Assembly (NCBI RefSeq): GCF_002312815.1
Contig: NZ_NKQJ01000002.1
Span: 115,014-179,013, forward strand
Source: Agaribacterium haliotis
GTDB lineage: Bacteria > Pseudomonadota > Gammaproteobacteria > Pseudomonadales > Cellvibrionaceae
DNA: 64,000 bases
Direction: 5' to 3'
The notes under the pieces are model-generated. The model made no database searches. It worked only from the letters and a program-made list of their open reading frames with translations, and had not been told where the DNA came from. The position numbers and the translations under genes were made by a program. Positions 29,549 through 38,296 of the stretch are shown here, piece by piece (the first letter of the stretch is position 1; each line of letters opens with the position of its first letter).

Positions 29549-30434
29549 AACCAAGCAGCTCCACTTGCTTTTCTAGCGCCAGCTCTTGTACACCACTCTT
29601 TTTTATAAGTGCCGTTAACCATTGACGCTGGAGACTTTTACGTTGACGCGATTTAAGAGTCTCGCGCAGTTTCTCCGCAACCTGATCAAGAGCTAACTGC
29701 TGCTCGCGAATGACCTCGTCGCAGTAGAGAATATGAAAACCAAGAGGAGACTCAATAATATCGCTCAGCTGCCCAGCACTTAATGCAAATAATTCACGCT
29801 CGAGCTCTGCGTACAGCAAACCTCGTTTCACTTCACCCAGATACCCCCCATCGAGCGCCGTTGGGCACTCCGAATGTTTTAGTGCCTGTTCAGCAAAACG
29901 CGACGTATTTTTAATAAGACGCCGATAAATTTCAGATATCTTTTTTTGAGCCAGCGCATGACTATTATCCGCCAACGACTCGTTGACCGTTATAAGTATA
30001 TGCCTGGCTTTACGCAGCTCAGGTTTTATAAATCTAGCCGAGTGCATATAATAGAAAAGCTCGACATCGGTATCGCTAATCTCATTGCAGTCGGCACAGA
30101 TTAGATCCATAACCGCCTCCAGCTTCAGCTCTCTAGCCAGGGCGGCTTTATAGTCCTGCACTTGCAAGCCCATAGCATTTATATCTGTGACAAACTCTTG
30201 CTCAGATTCGTAGCGCATACGTAGCTTGTTGTAGGCATCTTCTATATGGGAGTTCGGCAGCCCTACTTTAAGGGCTTCAGGACTACTTAACACCATCTGC
30301 TCAAGCTTAAGCTTGCGCTGTACTAACTGTTTTAAATGCTCCGCCGTTTTCTTATCAAGCGCCCCTGGTGCACTTTGATGTAGCTCTTGCGCACTTTTAA
30401 ATAGTTCGTAATCTAAGATGGCTTGTTTGTACAT
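29541..30434 (-). CDS. nifM: NifM, peptidyl-prolyl isomerase for NifH maturation
   Basis: A 297-residue cytoplasmic parvulin-type isomerase needed to fold active Fe protein NifH. The N-terminal half is helical and NifM-like. The PpiC domain spans about residues 140-245 (KARHILITVNESL, CPTALDGGYLGEVKRG, ELFALSAGQLSDIIESPLGFHIL). The start is the ATG at 30434; the preceding in-frame codon is a TTG. It sits between nifZ and clpX in the Azotobacter order, with nearly touching genes, so it is co-transcribed from the iscA-nifU promoter. Confidence 0.93.
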   Translation of the reverse strand: MYKQAILDYELFKSAQELHQSAPGALDKKTAEHLKQLVQRKLKLEQMVLSSPEALKVGLPNSHIEDAYNKLRMRYESEQEFVTDINAMGLQVQDYKAALARELKLEAVMDLICADCNEISDTDVELFYYMHSARFIKPELRKARHILITVNESLADNSHALAQKKISEIYRRLIKNTSRFAEQALKHSECPTALDGGYLGEVKRGLLYAELERELFALSAGQLSDIIESPLGFHILYCDEVIREQQLALDQVAEKLRETLKSRQRKSLQRQWLTALIKKSGVQELALEKQVELLGYA

Positions 30435-30444
30435 CAATCCCGCC

Positions 30445-30951
30445 TCAAATAGTTTTTGAATCGCAATAGTTCGCGCTGCCTTTTGCCGCTAGCAAAGCAG
30501 CTTCGGGCAGCTGCAGGTGGCGCCCGGAAAAATCTACTAAATAATGAATGCGCTTGTTGACAACATCCCTAATGACGTTAACAACCCAGCCCTCATCACC
30601 ACAGTGAATATCCTTTTTGTATAAACGCCCGGAACGATCAGGTATAAAGAGTCGGCTTATTACCCGCTGGCGCTGTTCAAAGATCGAAGCCAACCAAGGT
30701 TTACCAGCGGCAATGAGCTCTTCTGCCCGACAACCAACAGTCTTTCCTTGCTCAAAAAAATGCACTTGATAAATAAGTTGATCCTGCAAAAAAACGCCAA
30801 CATCACGTACATGACCAAGGGCACCTTGTTTAAGCAGTAATTCACCACGCCGCTTTCCCGGATAGCTGCCATCGTTGCGAACATTTTTTACCAGGCGAAC
30901 TTCATCGCCAAAATCGTATTCGGGCAACACCTCAAACTCCCGCTGCATCAT
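30445..30951 (-). CDS. nifZ: NifZ, P-cluster maturation factor
   Basis: A 168-residue protein with the NifZ start (LPEYDFGDEVRLVKNVRNDG, then a Gly-rich turn and GHVRDVGVFLQDQLIYQVHF). A second similar beta-rich segment lies near residues 105-155 (CGDEGWVVNVIRD, HYLVDFSGRHLQLPEAAL). NifZ acts in formation of the second P-cluster of the MoFe protein. The start overlaps the end of nifW by about 20 bp, so translation is coupled. Confidence 0.9.
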   Translation of the reverse strand: MMQREFEVLPEYDFGDEVRLVKNVRNDGSYPGKRRGELLLKQGALGHVRDVGVFLQDQLIYQVHFFEQGKTVGCRAEELIAAGKPWLASIFEQRQRVISRLFIPDRSGRLYKKDIHCGDEGWVVNVIRDVVNKRIHYLVDFSGRHLQLPEAALLAAKGSANYCDSKTI

Positions 30952-31237
30952 CTATGCTAACTAAATGATTTTTTTGATCCGACTGAAAAACTTTAAACAC
31001 TTTTTGCTGCTGAGCGCTCGAATCAACAAAATCACTATAGGCTTGTTGCAACAAATCCCTGCACATGACGTGCTCTTCGCTACTCATGTTTTCACTTAAA
31101 CTCAAGCACTCTTTCAATAAGTAGTTGTGAAAACGCTGCATAATATGTAAACGCATCACCTGAACAATACGCTCATCGTAGTTCAAGCCAAAATAGTTCA
31201 TAAAATCTTCGGCACAATCTAGCTCGTCAAAATTCAT
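30932..31237 (-). CDS. nifW: NifW, nitrogenase stabilising protein
   Basis: A 101-residue cytoplasmic protein. Segments EDFMNYFGLNYDE, VMRLHIMQRFHNYL and KVFKVFQSD match my recollection of NifW, which associates with MoFe protein and protects or helps mature it. It is slightly shorter than the usual 105-120 residues. AGGAG lies 9 nt before the ATG. Its place between nifV and nifZ supports the name; the Azotobacter cysE gene at this location is missing here. Confidence 0.88.
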   Translation of the reverse strand: MNFDELDCAEDFMNYFGLNYDERIVQVMRLHIMQRFHNYLLKECLSLSENMSSEEHVMCRDLLQQAYSDFVDSSAQQQKVFKVFQSDQKNHLVSIDDAAGV

Positions 31238-31265
31238 AATTGGCGCTCCTTAATAATAAGTGCTC

Positions 31266-32408
31266 TTAACTCGCCCAGGCTTGATTGATTCCGGTGCGGC
31301 GGTGAAGCTCTATTAGCTCTCTCCGGCTCGGGCTTCGCTTATAGTGAGTGACAAACACTCTAAGGCGTTGCAAAAGTTCATTTAATACGGGCTTGCTCAC
31401 CTCCAAGCCAAGGGCATCACAGTGCTTTTTTAACAGTGTCGAACCCGAGTGTTTGCCCAACACCAAGCTGTGCTGGCGGCCAAGCTCACGTGGATCCAGG
31501 CCCTGATAGTTACGCCTGTCTTTTAATAAACCGTCGACGTGAATACCCGCCTCGTGAGTAAATACCCCCTCACCGACGATGCTTTTATTCCAACTGATAG
31601 CGCGACCACTCGCACGAGCTACAAAATCCGACAGCTGTGTTAGCTTTCGTGTATCAATGCCACTGTCGTAGTTATAAAGATGCTTTAATGCCAACACGCA
31701 CTCCTCTAGCGGCGCATTACCGGCGCGCTCGCCGAGGCCGTTGACGGTCGTATTTATATGGCTTGCTCCAGCGCGCACCGCCGCAAGGGTATTGGCTGTA
31801 GCCAAACCAAAGTCATCGTGTGCGTGCATTTCAAGCTCCAGCGAGCTTTGTCTTCGCAGCTGACTAATGCGCTCGAAGCACGTAAATGGCTCTAATATGC
31901 CGAGTGTGTCAGCAAAACGCAGACGCCTCGCTCCGGCAAGTTCAGCGGTTTCAGCTATCTCAGCTAAAAAGTCGACATCTGCGCGCGATGCATCTTCGCA
32001 GCCTATGCACACCTCTATACCTTTATCTAACGCAAGCGGAATTAATCTTCGAATCTGTGTTAAAACCCAGGTACGGTCTTTATTTAATTTATTGTAAATA
32101 TGCTGATCCGAGCTCGGTACACTTAAGTCGACGATATCAATGCCTATGCCCACAGCGCAGTTTAGATCCTCTCTATTTAAACGACACCACGCTAATAAAT
32201 TTGGCCCCAAGCTCAAACTGGCAATGCTCTGCATTACCTCGCGCTCTTCGCTACCCATTGCCGGTATGCCCACTTCGAGCTCATGTACACCAAGCCCGGC
32301 CAACGCTGTGGCAATGTAAATTTTTTCATCGGCGCTAAAGGCAACACCGGCGCTTTGTTCACCATCGCGCAAAGTCGTATCGTCGATATTGATTTTTTTT
32401 GCTGCCAT
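31266..32408 (-). CDS. nifV: Homocitrate synthase NifV
   Basis: A 380-residue enzyme that condenses acetyl-CoA with 2-oxoglutarate to make homocitrate, the organic ligand of FeMo-cofactor. The family signature [16 protein letters not shown] is near the start, the metal-binding [12 protein letters not shown] is near residue 200, and [11 protein letters not shown] follows. The C-terminal [12 protein letters not shown] motif is typical of NifV/isopropylmalate-synthase enzymes lacking the Leu regulatory domain. The ATG at 32408 is preferred over a TTG just upstream. It lies after nifS as in Azotobacter. Confidence 0.95.
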   Translation of the reverse strand: MAAKKINIDDTTLRDGEQSAGVAFSADEKIYIATALAGLGVHELEVGIPAMGSEEREVMQSIASLSLGPNLLAWCRLNREDLNCAVGIGIDIVDLSVPSSDQHIYNKLNKDRTWVLTQIRRLIPLALDKGIEVCIGCEDASRADVDFLAEIAETAELAGARRLRFADTLGILEPFTCFERISQLRRQSSLELEMHAHDDFGLATANTLAAVRAGASHINTTVNGLGERAGNAPLEECVLALKHLYNYDSGIDTRKLTQLSDFVARASGRAISWNKSIVGEGVFTHEAGIHVDGLLKDRRNYQGLDPRELGRQHSLVLGKHSGSTLLKKHCDALGLEVSKPVLNELLQRLRVFVTHYKRSPSRRELIELHRRTGINQAWAS

Positions 32409-32463
32409 CAATTTGCCACACCCTTACTAGACCACCGCCACCAAAAGCAGCACTAAAGATCCA

Positions 32464-33687
32464 CTACGCGTACACCGGATCAAAACCAGTGGTGTTGTTT
32501 TCTGATACGATCGAAGCAACATTGTTTTCGGCATCCCAGTAAGGCGATAGATTTCGCAGGCGCTCGACAATATCGGGCACAGTAGCAATAACTCGCTCAA
32601 CCTGTTCATCCGTGTTGTAGCGCGATAATGAAAAGCGTAAAGTTCCGTGAGCTGCCGTCAGCGGAATAGCCATCGCCTTCATAACATGCGAGGGCTCGAG
32701 CGAACCTGAAGTACAGGCCGAGCCGCTCGAGGCGGCGATACCGTGTTTATTTAGCAGCAACAGCAGGGCTTCGCCTTCAATAAATTCAAAGGCGATACTG
32801 GATGTGTTGGGCAGGCGCTGATCAGTATCCCCGGTAACAAAACAGTGAGGCACTCTCTCGAGTATGCCCTGCTCGAGCTTATCTCGCAGGCGGGCAACCA
32901 CTGAATTTTCGTAGGCCATATGCGCTAATGCTAATTCTGCCGCCTTGCCGAGACCAACAATAGCGGCACTGTTTTCTGTTCCCGCTCTGCGCCCGCGCTC
33001 CTGATGCCCACCGCGAAGTAAGGGTCTAAAACGCGTACCGCGTTTTAAGTACAGCACACCAATACCTTTAGGTGCGTGCAGCTTGTGCCCCGACAACGAC
33101 AACATATGTATCGAGGAGTTTTTTAAGTTGATAGGTACTTTACCGACCGCCTGTACTGCATCACTGTGAAACATTATATTGGCCGCTTCGGCCATCGCCG
33201 CCATACGCTCCACTGGATAAATATTCCCGGTTTCATTGTTTGCCCACATAATACTGACAAGCGCCACTCGCTCGCTCAATAATTTTTTATAGGCGTCTAA
33301 ATCAAGGCGGCCGAGCTTATCTACCTTTAAATAGTGAACTTTATAGCCCTGAGTTTCGAGATTTGAACACAGGCTTAAAATAGCCGGGTGCTCAACTTCG
33401 GTAGTAATGATTTCTTTTCTATTAGGCTGTGCACGCAATGCCGATAACAGTGCGGTGGAATCTGATTCCGTACCACAGGAAGTAAAAATAATTTCTGAAT
33501 CATATTCAGCGCCCAATAGGGTTTGTACTTGCTGGCGCGCTTCGCGCAGAGCCAAACCTACTTTGTTGCCAAAGCGGTGTATCGAAGAAGCGTTGCCAAA
33601 CTGCTCGGTAAAAAAGGGCAGCATCGCATCAAGCACTTCTGGCGCGACCATGGTTGTCGCATTGTTATCCATATAGATATCACTCAC
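32464..33687 (-). CDS. nifS: Cysteine desulfurase NifS
   Basis: A 407-residue PLP enzyme that releases sulfur from cysteine for Fe-S cluster building on NifU. The PLP lysine is in LSGHKLHAPKG and the persulfide-forming Cys is in SSGSACTSGS. The start YMDNNATT is characteristic. Translation probably starts at the GTG at 33687, one base after the nifU stop, with GAGG upstream; the nearest ATG reads out of frame and an in-frame ATG lies 15 bases later. It works with NifU and the HesB-type protein encoded upstream. Confidence 0.95.
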   Translation of the reverse strand: MSDIYMDNNATTMVAPEVLDAMLPFFTEQFGNASSIHRFGNKVGLALREARQQVQTLLGAEYDSEIIFTSCGTESDSTALLSALRAQPNRKEIITTEVEHPAILSLCSNLETQGYKVHYLKVDKLGRLDLDAYKKLLSERVALVSIMWANNETGNIYPVERMAAMAEAANIMFHSDAVQAVGKVPINLKNSSIHMLSLSGHKLHAPKGIGVLYLKRGTRFRPLLRGGHQERGRRAGTENSAAIVGLGKAAELALAHMAYENSVVARLRDKLEQGILERVPHCFVTGDTDQRLPNTSSIAFEFIEGEALLLLLNKHGIAASSGSACTSGSLEPSHVMKAMAIPLTAAHGTLRFSLSRYNTDEQVERVIATVPDIVERLRNLSPYWDAENNVASIVSENNTTGFDPVYA

Positions 33688-33688
33688 A

Positions 33689-34696
33689 TCACACCTCGCT
33701 TAAACTGGCTAGTTGCTGTTGCGACAGCACCGATATCTCAACAAGCTCGCCCAACACTTTAATAAGCGCCTGCTGCAAAGCGTCAAGTGTTGTATCGGCA
33801 AGCTGACAAGAAGTACAGGCGCCGATTAAATTGACATAAATACTTTTGCCATCAATCTCAACCAGCTCAAGGTCACCGTGATCACGCTGCAGTGTGGGCC
33901 GAAAATCCTCTATGGTTTTTTCAATTAGCTTCATACGCTGAATACTGGTAAGGCGCTTATTGCCAACACTACTTGCCGCGAAAACAGTATCTTGCTTTTT
34001 ATCGGCAACCGCTAAAGTTGCTTGCCCTATACTAAGATCAATACTTTTTTCAGTAGCTGTTTCAGTAACTATCTCAGTCGCCACCTTGCTATTTTTGAGT
34101 ATTGGCGCTGGCTGAAATAATTCACCGCGAGCCGAAAGCTCATCTTCAAGGATGTTTTCCAGCACTTCGTGACAGCACGAACAGGCACCACCCGCTTTTG
34201 TAAAATTGGTAACATCGGCAACCGTGCTCAAGTTATTTTGACGAATGGTCGCTCTAATTTTAAGGTCGTCAACAGCAAAACATTTACAAACCAACGCGCC
34301 CTCATCGTGATCATCGACAAGCTGCTCGCCGCGATAATTTGCCACAGCGGCCTGTAAGGCTTCTTGGCCCATTACCGAGCAGTGCATTTTTTCTGGCGGC
34401 AAACCATCGAGGTAATCAGCTATTTTTTGATTGTCGACTTTGAGCGCTTCATCCAAGGTCAGACCTTTAATTAACTCCGTTAACGCCGATGACGAAGCAA
34501 TCGCCGAACCGCAACCAAAGGTTTGAAAACCAGCAGCTTCGATACGCTCACTTTCAGGGTCAACTTTTAAGGTTAGACGCAGCGCATCGCCACAACTGAG
34601 TGAACCGACGTCACCAACTGCGTTTGCCCCACTTACCGCGCCGGCGTTTTTAGGTTCAAAAAAATGCTGTTTAACTTTATCGGAGTATTGCCACAT
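33689..34696 (-). CDS. nifU: NifU, Fe-S cluster scaffold
   Basis: A 335-residue three-domain scaffold. The N-terminal IscU-like domain has its three cysteines ([24 protein letters not shown]). The central domain has four cysteines for a permanent [2Fe-2S] cluster (VCKCF and CSCCHEVLE). A Ser/Thr-rich linker leads to the C-terminal Nfu domain with CTSCQLAD. It assembles [4Fe-4S] clusters for NifH and the cofactor pathway. The ATG at 34696 is chosen because GGAG lies 8 nt upstream and [13 protein letters not shown] is the family start. The linker is longer than I would expect. Confidence 0.95.
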   Translation of the reverse strand: MWQYSDKVKQHFFEPKNAGAVSGANAVGDVGSLSCGDALRLTLKVDPESERIEAAGFQTFGCGSAIASSSALTELIKGLTLDEALKVDNQKIADYLDGLPPEKMHCSVMGQEALQAAVANYRGEQLVDDHDEGALVCKCFAVDDLKIRATIRQNNLSTVADVTNFTKAGGACSCCHEVLENILEDELSARGELFQPAPILKNSKVATEIVTETATEKSIDLSIGQATLAVADKKQDTVFAASSVGNKRLTSIQRMKLIEKTIEDFRPTLQRDHGDLELVEIDGKSIYVNLIGACTSCQLADTTLDALQQALIKVLGELVEISVLSQQQLASLSEV

Positions 34697-34716
34697 AAAC
34701 CTATCTCCAGTTCGGC

Positions 34717-35034
34717 TTAACAAGAACCACTGCACGAGCAGCCTTTTGTTGTATTGGGGTTGTCAAATTTAAAACCGGTGCCACTGTCATCGTCCACAAA
34801 ATCCATCACCGCATCTTTCAGCAAGGTTTCACTATCGCTATCGACAAGCAAGGTCAAACCTTCACAGCGATAGAGTTTGTCTCTCAAATCAGCGTGCGAG
34901 ACTAAGCTCAAAGAATATTTAAAACCGGAGCAAGCCAACGCCTCAACTTTTACCCTCAGCCCTAAGACATCATTTTTTGACCGAGCAATAAACTCTTCGA
35001 TGGCACTGACGGCCCGACTCGTTAACGAAATCAT
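34717..35034 (-). CDS. IscA/HesB-type Fe-S carrier of the nif cluster
   Basis: A 105-residue A-type carrier (the nif-specific IscA) with the conserved Cys in EALACSG and a Cys-rich C-terminus (GCSCSGSC). It likely transfers clusters or iron between NifU and target proteins. It is the first gene after a clear sigma54 promoter with two NifA-type sites, so it leads the iscA-nifU-nifS-nifV-nifW-nifZ-nifM-clpX operon. AGGAG lies 6 nt before the ATG at 35034. Confidence 0.9.
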   Translation of the reverse strand: MISLTSRAVSAIEEFIARSKNDVLGLRVKVEALACSGFKYSLSLVSHADLRDKLYRCEGLTLLVDSDSETLLKDAVMDFVDDDSGTGFKFDNPNTTKGCSCSGSC

Positions 35035-35116
35035 CGTGAACTCCTGCACTGGCGTTACATTTTTTTAGCCTAAAATATTCAGCCTGCTAGGGCCTGTTAA
35101 CACTAATAGCGATAGC

Positions 35117-35132
35117 TGCAAGCCACATGCCA
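35117..35132 (-). promoter_or_regulatory. Sigma54 promoter of the iscA-nifU operon
   Basis: On the minus strand TGGCATGTGGCTTGCA matches TGGCAY-N5-TTGCA with GG-N10-GC spacing. It predicts a start about 70 nt upstream of the iscA ATG. Confidence 0.85.
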
Positions 35133-35184
35133 CAGACAGAGCTAGTAAAAACCAATAAAATCAAGCAATTAACTCGGAGGGCAT

Positions 35185-35200
35185 TGTCGTAACTGCGACA
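35185..35200. promoter_or_regulatory. NifA upstream activator site 1 for iscA-nifU
   Basis: TGTCGTAACTGCGACA fits TGT-N10-ACA and extends to a TGTCG/CGACA inverted repeat. It lies about 53 bp upstream of the -24 element. Confidence 0.8.
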
Positions 35201-35233
35201 AAGAAAAAGGCGCGTGAAAGCAGGCGGTTTTTT

Positions 35234-35249
35234 TGTCGCAGTTGCGACA
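35234..35249. promoter_or_regulatory. NifA upstream activator site 2 for iscA-nifU
   Basis: TGTCGCAGTTGCGACA is a TGT-N10-ACA site and a near-perfect palindrome (TGTCGCA-N2-TGCGACA). It lies about 100 bp upstream of the -24 element, the usual NifA distance. Confidence 0.85.
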
Positions 35250-35322
35250 AAATAAGTAGTTAAAAACCAGAAGGTCTGAAACGGCTAAAGAATAAAAGGT
35301 GGGACGGGTGTAAAAAAATAAA

Positions 35323-36771
35323 TTAAGGGCTGGGTTTGCTAGGTGCATCAGCCTCAGCTAAACCCAGGCCTGTTTTTATTTGTTCAGAGCTGGAACTGGA
35401 ACCTTTAAGCACATCAGCAGCAGGGCTTTGGCGGGCCTTCTCTGCTGAGCCCAGCGCTTCGCCGGCTTCTTTTACCGGTAAATCACCGTACACTTCCTGG
35501 CGCAGTGCTTCTAACTGAGCTTGAGTTTTAGCTACATCCAGCTCGTAAAAAAAATCGTAAAATATATCGGGCGTGCGACTGGCCAGTTTAATACTGGTAT
35601 CGCGATCAAAATACTGAATGCCAAACGGCTGGTGGTAAGCAAGCCGGTACATATCCTTGGCCGGGCCCTCGCTGTAGCTCTGGCCATTTTGATAGGCCGG
35701 CAAGCGGCCTATCGATTCATTGTAACCAACCTGAAACTCCGAGCTTGCCAAAAATAGCAGCACTCGCTCAACCTCGGCTGTCAACTTGGCATATTTAGGT
35801 ACAACAAATACATCAACCGATGCGTTGCTGTACTGTGGCAGGCCCTTCTCAATAGGTGGGAAATTCATAATTCGCAAATGCTTGCTCTTTTCAACAGGCA
35901 TCTGCTCTGGCGTGCCCTCAATAAGCATCATTGCTGAGAAACCGTAAACCATGCGCGGAAAGGCCTGCCAGCGCCCATATTTATCAGCGTTGTGATTAAA
36001 ACAACCGCTCGCTATCAACTGCTTCCAATACGCCAGGGCCTTGCCCACACGCGGGTCGGTGTAGGCAACCCGGCCGGCTAACAACTGCTGGTAAAACTCG
36101 AGACCGTTAATGCGCAGATTAAGGTAGTCAAACCAACCGTGCGTTACCCAGCGGTGCCTGAGGCCTATGCTGAGCAAGTCGACGTCATGCTTGCGAAAAG
36201 CGCGACAGGCCACAAGCAGGTCATCCCAGTTTTCAGGTACATCGACGCCGTACTTTTCAAATACCTCGGGGTTGTAATACATACCGAGCAGCGAGTAAGT
36301 GATGGGAATTGCATGGGGCCGCCCCGCCGTCGACGATGCTCGCTCGGCGCCGGGCACAAAGTGTTCATATAGGGCATAGCGCTCCCACAACGAGCTGAGA
36401 TCTTTCACCCCACCGTAGTCATCAAACTCAATCAGGCGCTTGCCACCGAGCCAATAGATAATGTCGGGGCCTTGTTTTTCAGCAAACCAGCGCTTTACAC
36501 CGTCAACATAGGCCTTGCCCGTGCCAAAACGCGGCTGTATATCTATATCGGGGTTCTGTCGCTCAAACGAGGCGACCATGTTCTCAACGGTGGAGCGCTG
36601 ACGCCCACCATTGAGATAAATCCCCACGCTGACAACGGTTTTTTCAGCGAAGGCAGGCTGCGAAATGAATAGCGCACAAACCGTGACAGCGGCGCTCAAA
36701 AGCGACAAAGCATGCGCAAGCCCTGAGCGCGCGCAGCTAAACAAGCATGTCGTTGAAAATCGAAGACCCAC
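35323..36771 (-). CDS. Periplasmic sugar-type ABC solute-binding protein, orphan
   Basis: A roughly 480-residue family 1 solute-binding protein. The signal peptide ends at SQPAFA. The mature part shows VNGG-like and NPDIDIQPRFGTG segments, YSLLGMYYNPEVFEKYGVDVPENWDDL and ASVDVFVVP, all typical of binding proteins for oligosaccharides. The C-terminal 60 residues form a Ser/Ala/Glu-rich tail that the family normally lacks. No permease or ATPase is next to it. No ATG exists at the 5' end; a GTG at 36771 or a TTG at 36795 must be used, so the start is uncertain. It interrupts the nif region between fdxB and the iscA promoter. A link to nitrogen fixation is not evident. Confidence 0.82.
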   Translation of the reverse strand: MGLRFSTTCLFSCARSGLAHALSLLSAAVTVCALFISQPAFAEKTVVSVGIYLNGGRQRSTVENMVASFERQNPDIDIQPRFGTGKAYVDGVKRWFAEKQGPDIIYWLGGKRLIEFDDYGGVKDLSSLWERYALYEHFVPGAERASSTAGRPHAIPITYSLLGMYYNPEVFEKYGVDVPENWDDLLVACRAFRKHDVDLLSIGLRHRWVTHGWFDYLNLRINGLEFYQQLLAGRVAYTDPRVGKALAYWKQLIASGCFNHNADKYGRWQAFPRMVYGFSAMMLIEGTPEQMPVEKSKHLRIMNFPPIEKGLPQYSNASVDVFVVPKYAKLTAEVERVLLFLASSEFQVGYNESIGRLPAYQNGQSYSEGPAKDMYRLAYHQPFGIQYFDRDTSIKLASRTPDIFYDFFYELDVAKTQAQLEALRQEVYGDLPVKEAGEALGSAEKARQSPAADVLKGSSSSSEQIKTGLGLAEADAPSKPSP

Positions 36772-36984
36772 GTTTGATAACCATAAGGTATGCAATAACT
36801 ACAGAATAGCATTCTCTATGGCATCAAAAGCGCGCTATGTTGCACAGAAATTAGCGGCACAGATTAACGGCGACACGATGCGCAGCTTCCGGCAAACAGC
36901 ATATTTGAGCTTTTCAAGCCAAGGCCGCCAGAATAGCACAGCTGCGAACAAGCTCTGGTGCCGGAAAAGTACTTCTCGCGCAAT

Positions 36985-37287
36985 CTACGCCGCTACCGCT
37001 GCGTGCTTCTGGCAGTTTTTGGGGCAAACTCGCGCGCAGGACTTACAACCGATGCAATCTAGTTTGTCTTGCAGCGCCATCACCATCATTTCATCGTCGT
37101 CATCGTAATCGTCGTCAAAATCATCCTCCACCAGACTTGAACGCTCTACCAGAGTAAAGACATTGCGCGGGCAAACCTTGTAGCAGCGGCCACAGCCTAT
37201 GCAGGTCGCGGCATCAATTTCTTCAATAAACTCGGGTGTCCACGGCTTGCCGGCGCGCGTTTGACCAAGTAAGTACTTATCGCTCAT
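36985..37287 (-). CDS. fdxB: nif-specific ferredoxin III (FdxB)
   Basis: A 100-residue ferredoxin with two [4Fe-4S] motifs, CIGCGRCYKVCP and CIGCKSCARVCP, separated by a very acidic insertion (DDFDDDYDDDDE). The N-terminal TRAGKPWTPEFIEEID is the signature of the ferredoxin found after nifX in many diazotrophs, where it supports electron delivery during FeMo-cofactor synthesis. It is the last gene of the nifE-nifN-nifX block, 26 bp after the NifX-associated gene. Confidence 0.92.
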   Translation of the reverse strand: MSDKYLLGQTRAGKPWTPEFIEEIDAATCIGCGRCYKVCPRNVFTLVERSSLVEDDFDDDYDDDDEMMVMALQDKLDCIGCKSCARVCPKNCQKHAAVAA

Positions 37288-37313
37288 GTTTGTGTACCCA
37301 CAATAAAAGATAA

Positions 37314-37775
37314 TTAACAGCGCGCGGCTTCTGGCAAACTGCGCGCAAGCAACAGCGCATCTTCGATGCTTGAACTAGCCCTGTTTAATAACTGCTCCTT
37401 CGAAATAAACGAAAAACGATGCACATCGCGCAGGGTTTTATTGATAACAAGCAAACGGCCAACAACAACCAAGGCGCGGCCAAACCCCTCGCTGCTGACA
37501 TGCACAAATGGGCTGGCAAATAAACCGAGCTCTTGTTCCAGACACTGAGCAACGGCGTTGTAATAAGCCTTGAGCCGGTTAATACTGGCTTCATCGGGGT
37601 CGGCAACGATGCCCAGTGCCCTGCGCTGCTCTTTACTGAGAATTAAACTCTGCATTACTCGCTCGTCGCTCCAGCTATCGCGAACACGAAAACCTCCGAG
37701 CGCCCTCAACTGGATCAGTAAGTAGCGCTGAAAATCATCGTTGATAGAGCTCGACGTAAGCACATTATTTACCAC
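37314..37775 (-). CDS. NifX-associated nitrogen fixation protein
   Basis: A protein of about 150 residues of the family found between nifX and fdxB in many proteobacteria (DUF269 type). Recognisable features are a helical start (QRYLLIQLRALGGFRVRDSWSDERVM), KEQRRALGIVADPDEASINRLKAYYNAVA and a basic motif FGRALVVVGRLLVINKTLRDVHRF. Its biochemical role is not established; it probably helps cofactor assembly. There is no ATG; the GTG at 37775 has AGGGG about 6 nt upstream and is preferred, with a GTG at 37799 as the alternative. Confidence 0.85.
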   Translation of the reverse strand: MVNNVLTSSSINDDFQRYLLIQLRALGGFRVRDSWSDERVMQSLILSKEQRRALGIVADPDEASINRLKAYYNAVAQCLEQELGLFASPFVHVSSEGFGRALVVVGRLLVINKTLRDVHRFSFISKEQLLNRASSSIEDALLLARSLPEAARC

Positions 37776-37808
37776 GGCAAACCCCTGTACCCTGAACACC
37801 TGCTAACA

Positions 37809-38231
37809 CTAAACATATTTAACCCCACACAGTTCAAGCCAATTGGGTTCGCCCTCTTTTAGCTCATCAGTTAATTCCTGTAATAAGCTCAATATTTTGC
37901 TTCTTTCGGCCACCCTGATCACGCGGATGGCTTTTTCATCAAGGCGCTGCTGTGCAGCGGAACCACAGGCTCGACAAAACAGCACACTGCACGAAGATAA
38001 GAGCTGCAGTTTGTCCGCCAATTTACTCTCAGCGCTGCACTCGGCCAGCCTGTCAAACTGCGCTGCCTGAACTAGCCAGTGGCCGCTATCATTTACACCG
38101 TAAACAACAAAGCCAGTTGCCGAACCAAAGTGCTGGTTGACAACAAGGCCGTCGTCGCTGGCAAACGCGGCGTAGAGCGTCGCTTGGCGCGGAAGCGATA
38201 CCACCGTAAAACTGCGTTTTAATCCTGTCAT
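37809..38231 (-). CDS. nifX: NifX, FeMo-cofactor precursor carrier
   Basis: A 140-residue protein of the NifX/NifY/NafY cofactor-binding family. The core ASDDGLVVNQHFGSATGFVVYGV carries the conserved HFG segment, with CRACGSAAQQRL further on. NifX binds NifB-co and the VK-cluster and passes precursors to the NifEN scaffold. It lies 65 bp after nifN. It is paralogous to the protein at 48389-48886. Confidence 0.93.
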   Translation of the reverse strand: MTGLKRSFTVVSLPRQATLYAAFASDDGLVVNQHFGSATGFVVYGVNDSGHWLVQAAQFDRLAECSAESKLADKLQLLSSCSVLFCRACGSAAQQRLDEKAIRVIRVAERSKILSLLQELTDELKEGEPNWLELCGVKYV

Positions 38232-38296
38232 AATTGTTACTGCACCAACTTGTGTTGTTTTTGACCGTAACCTTGCTTAAAGCAAAACTTTTTGTT

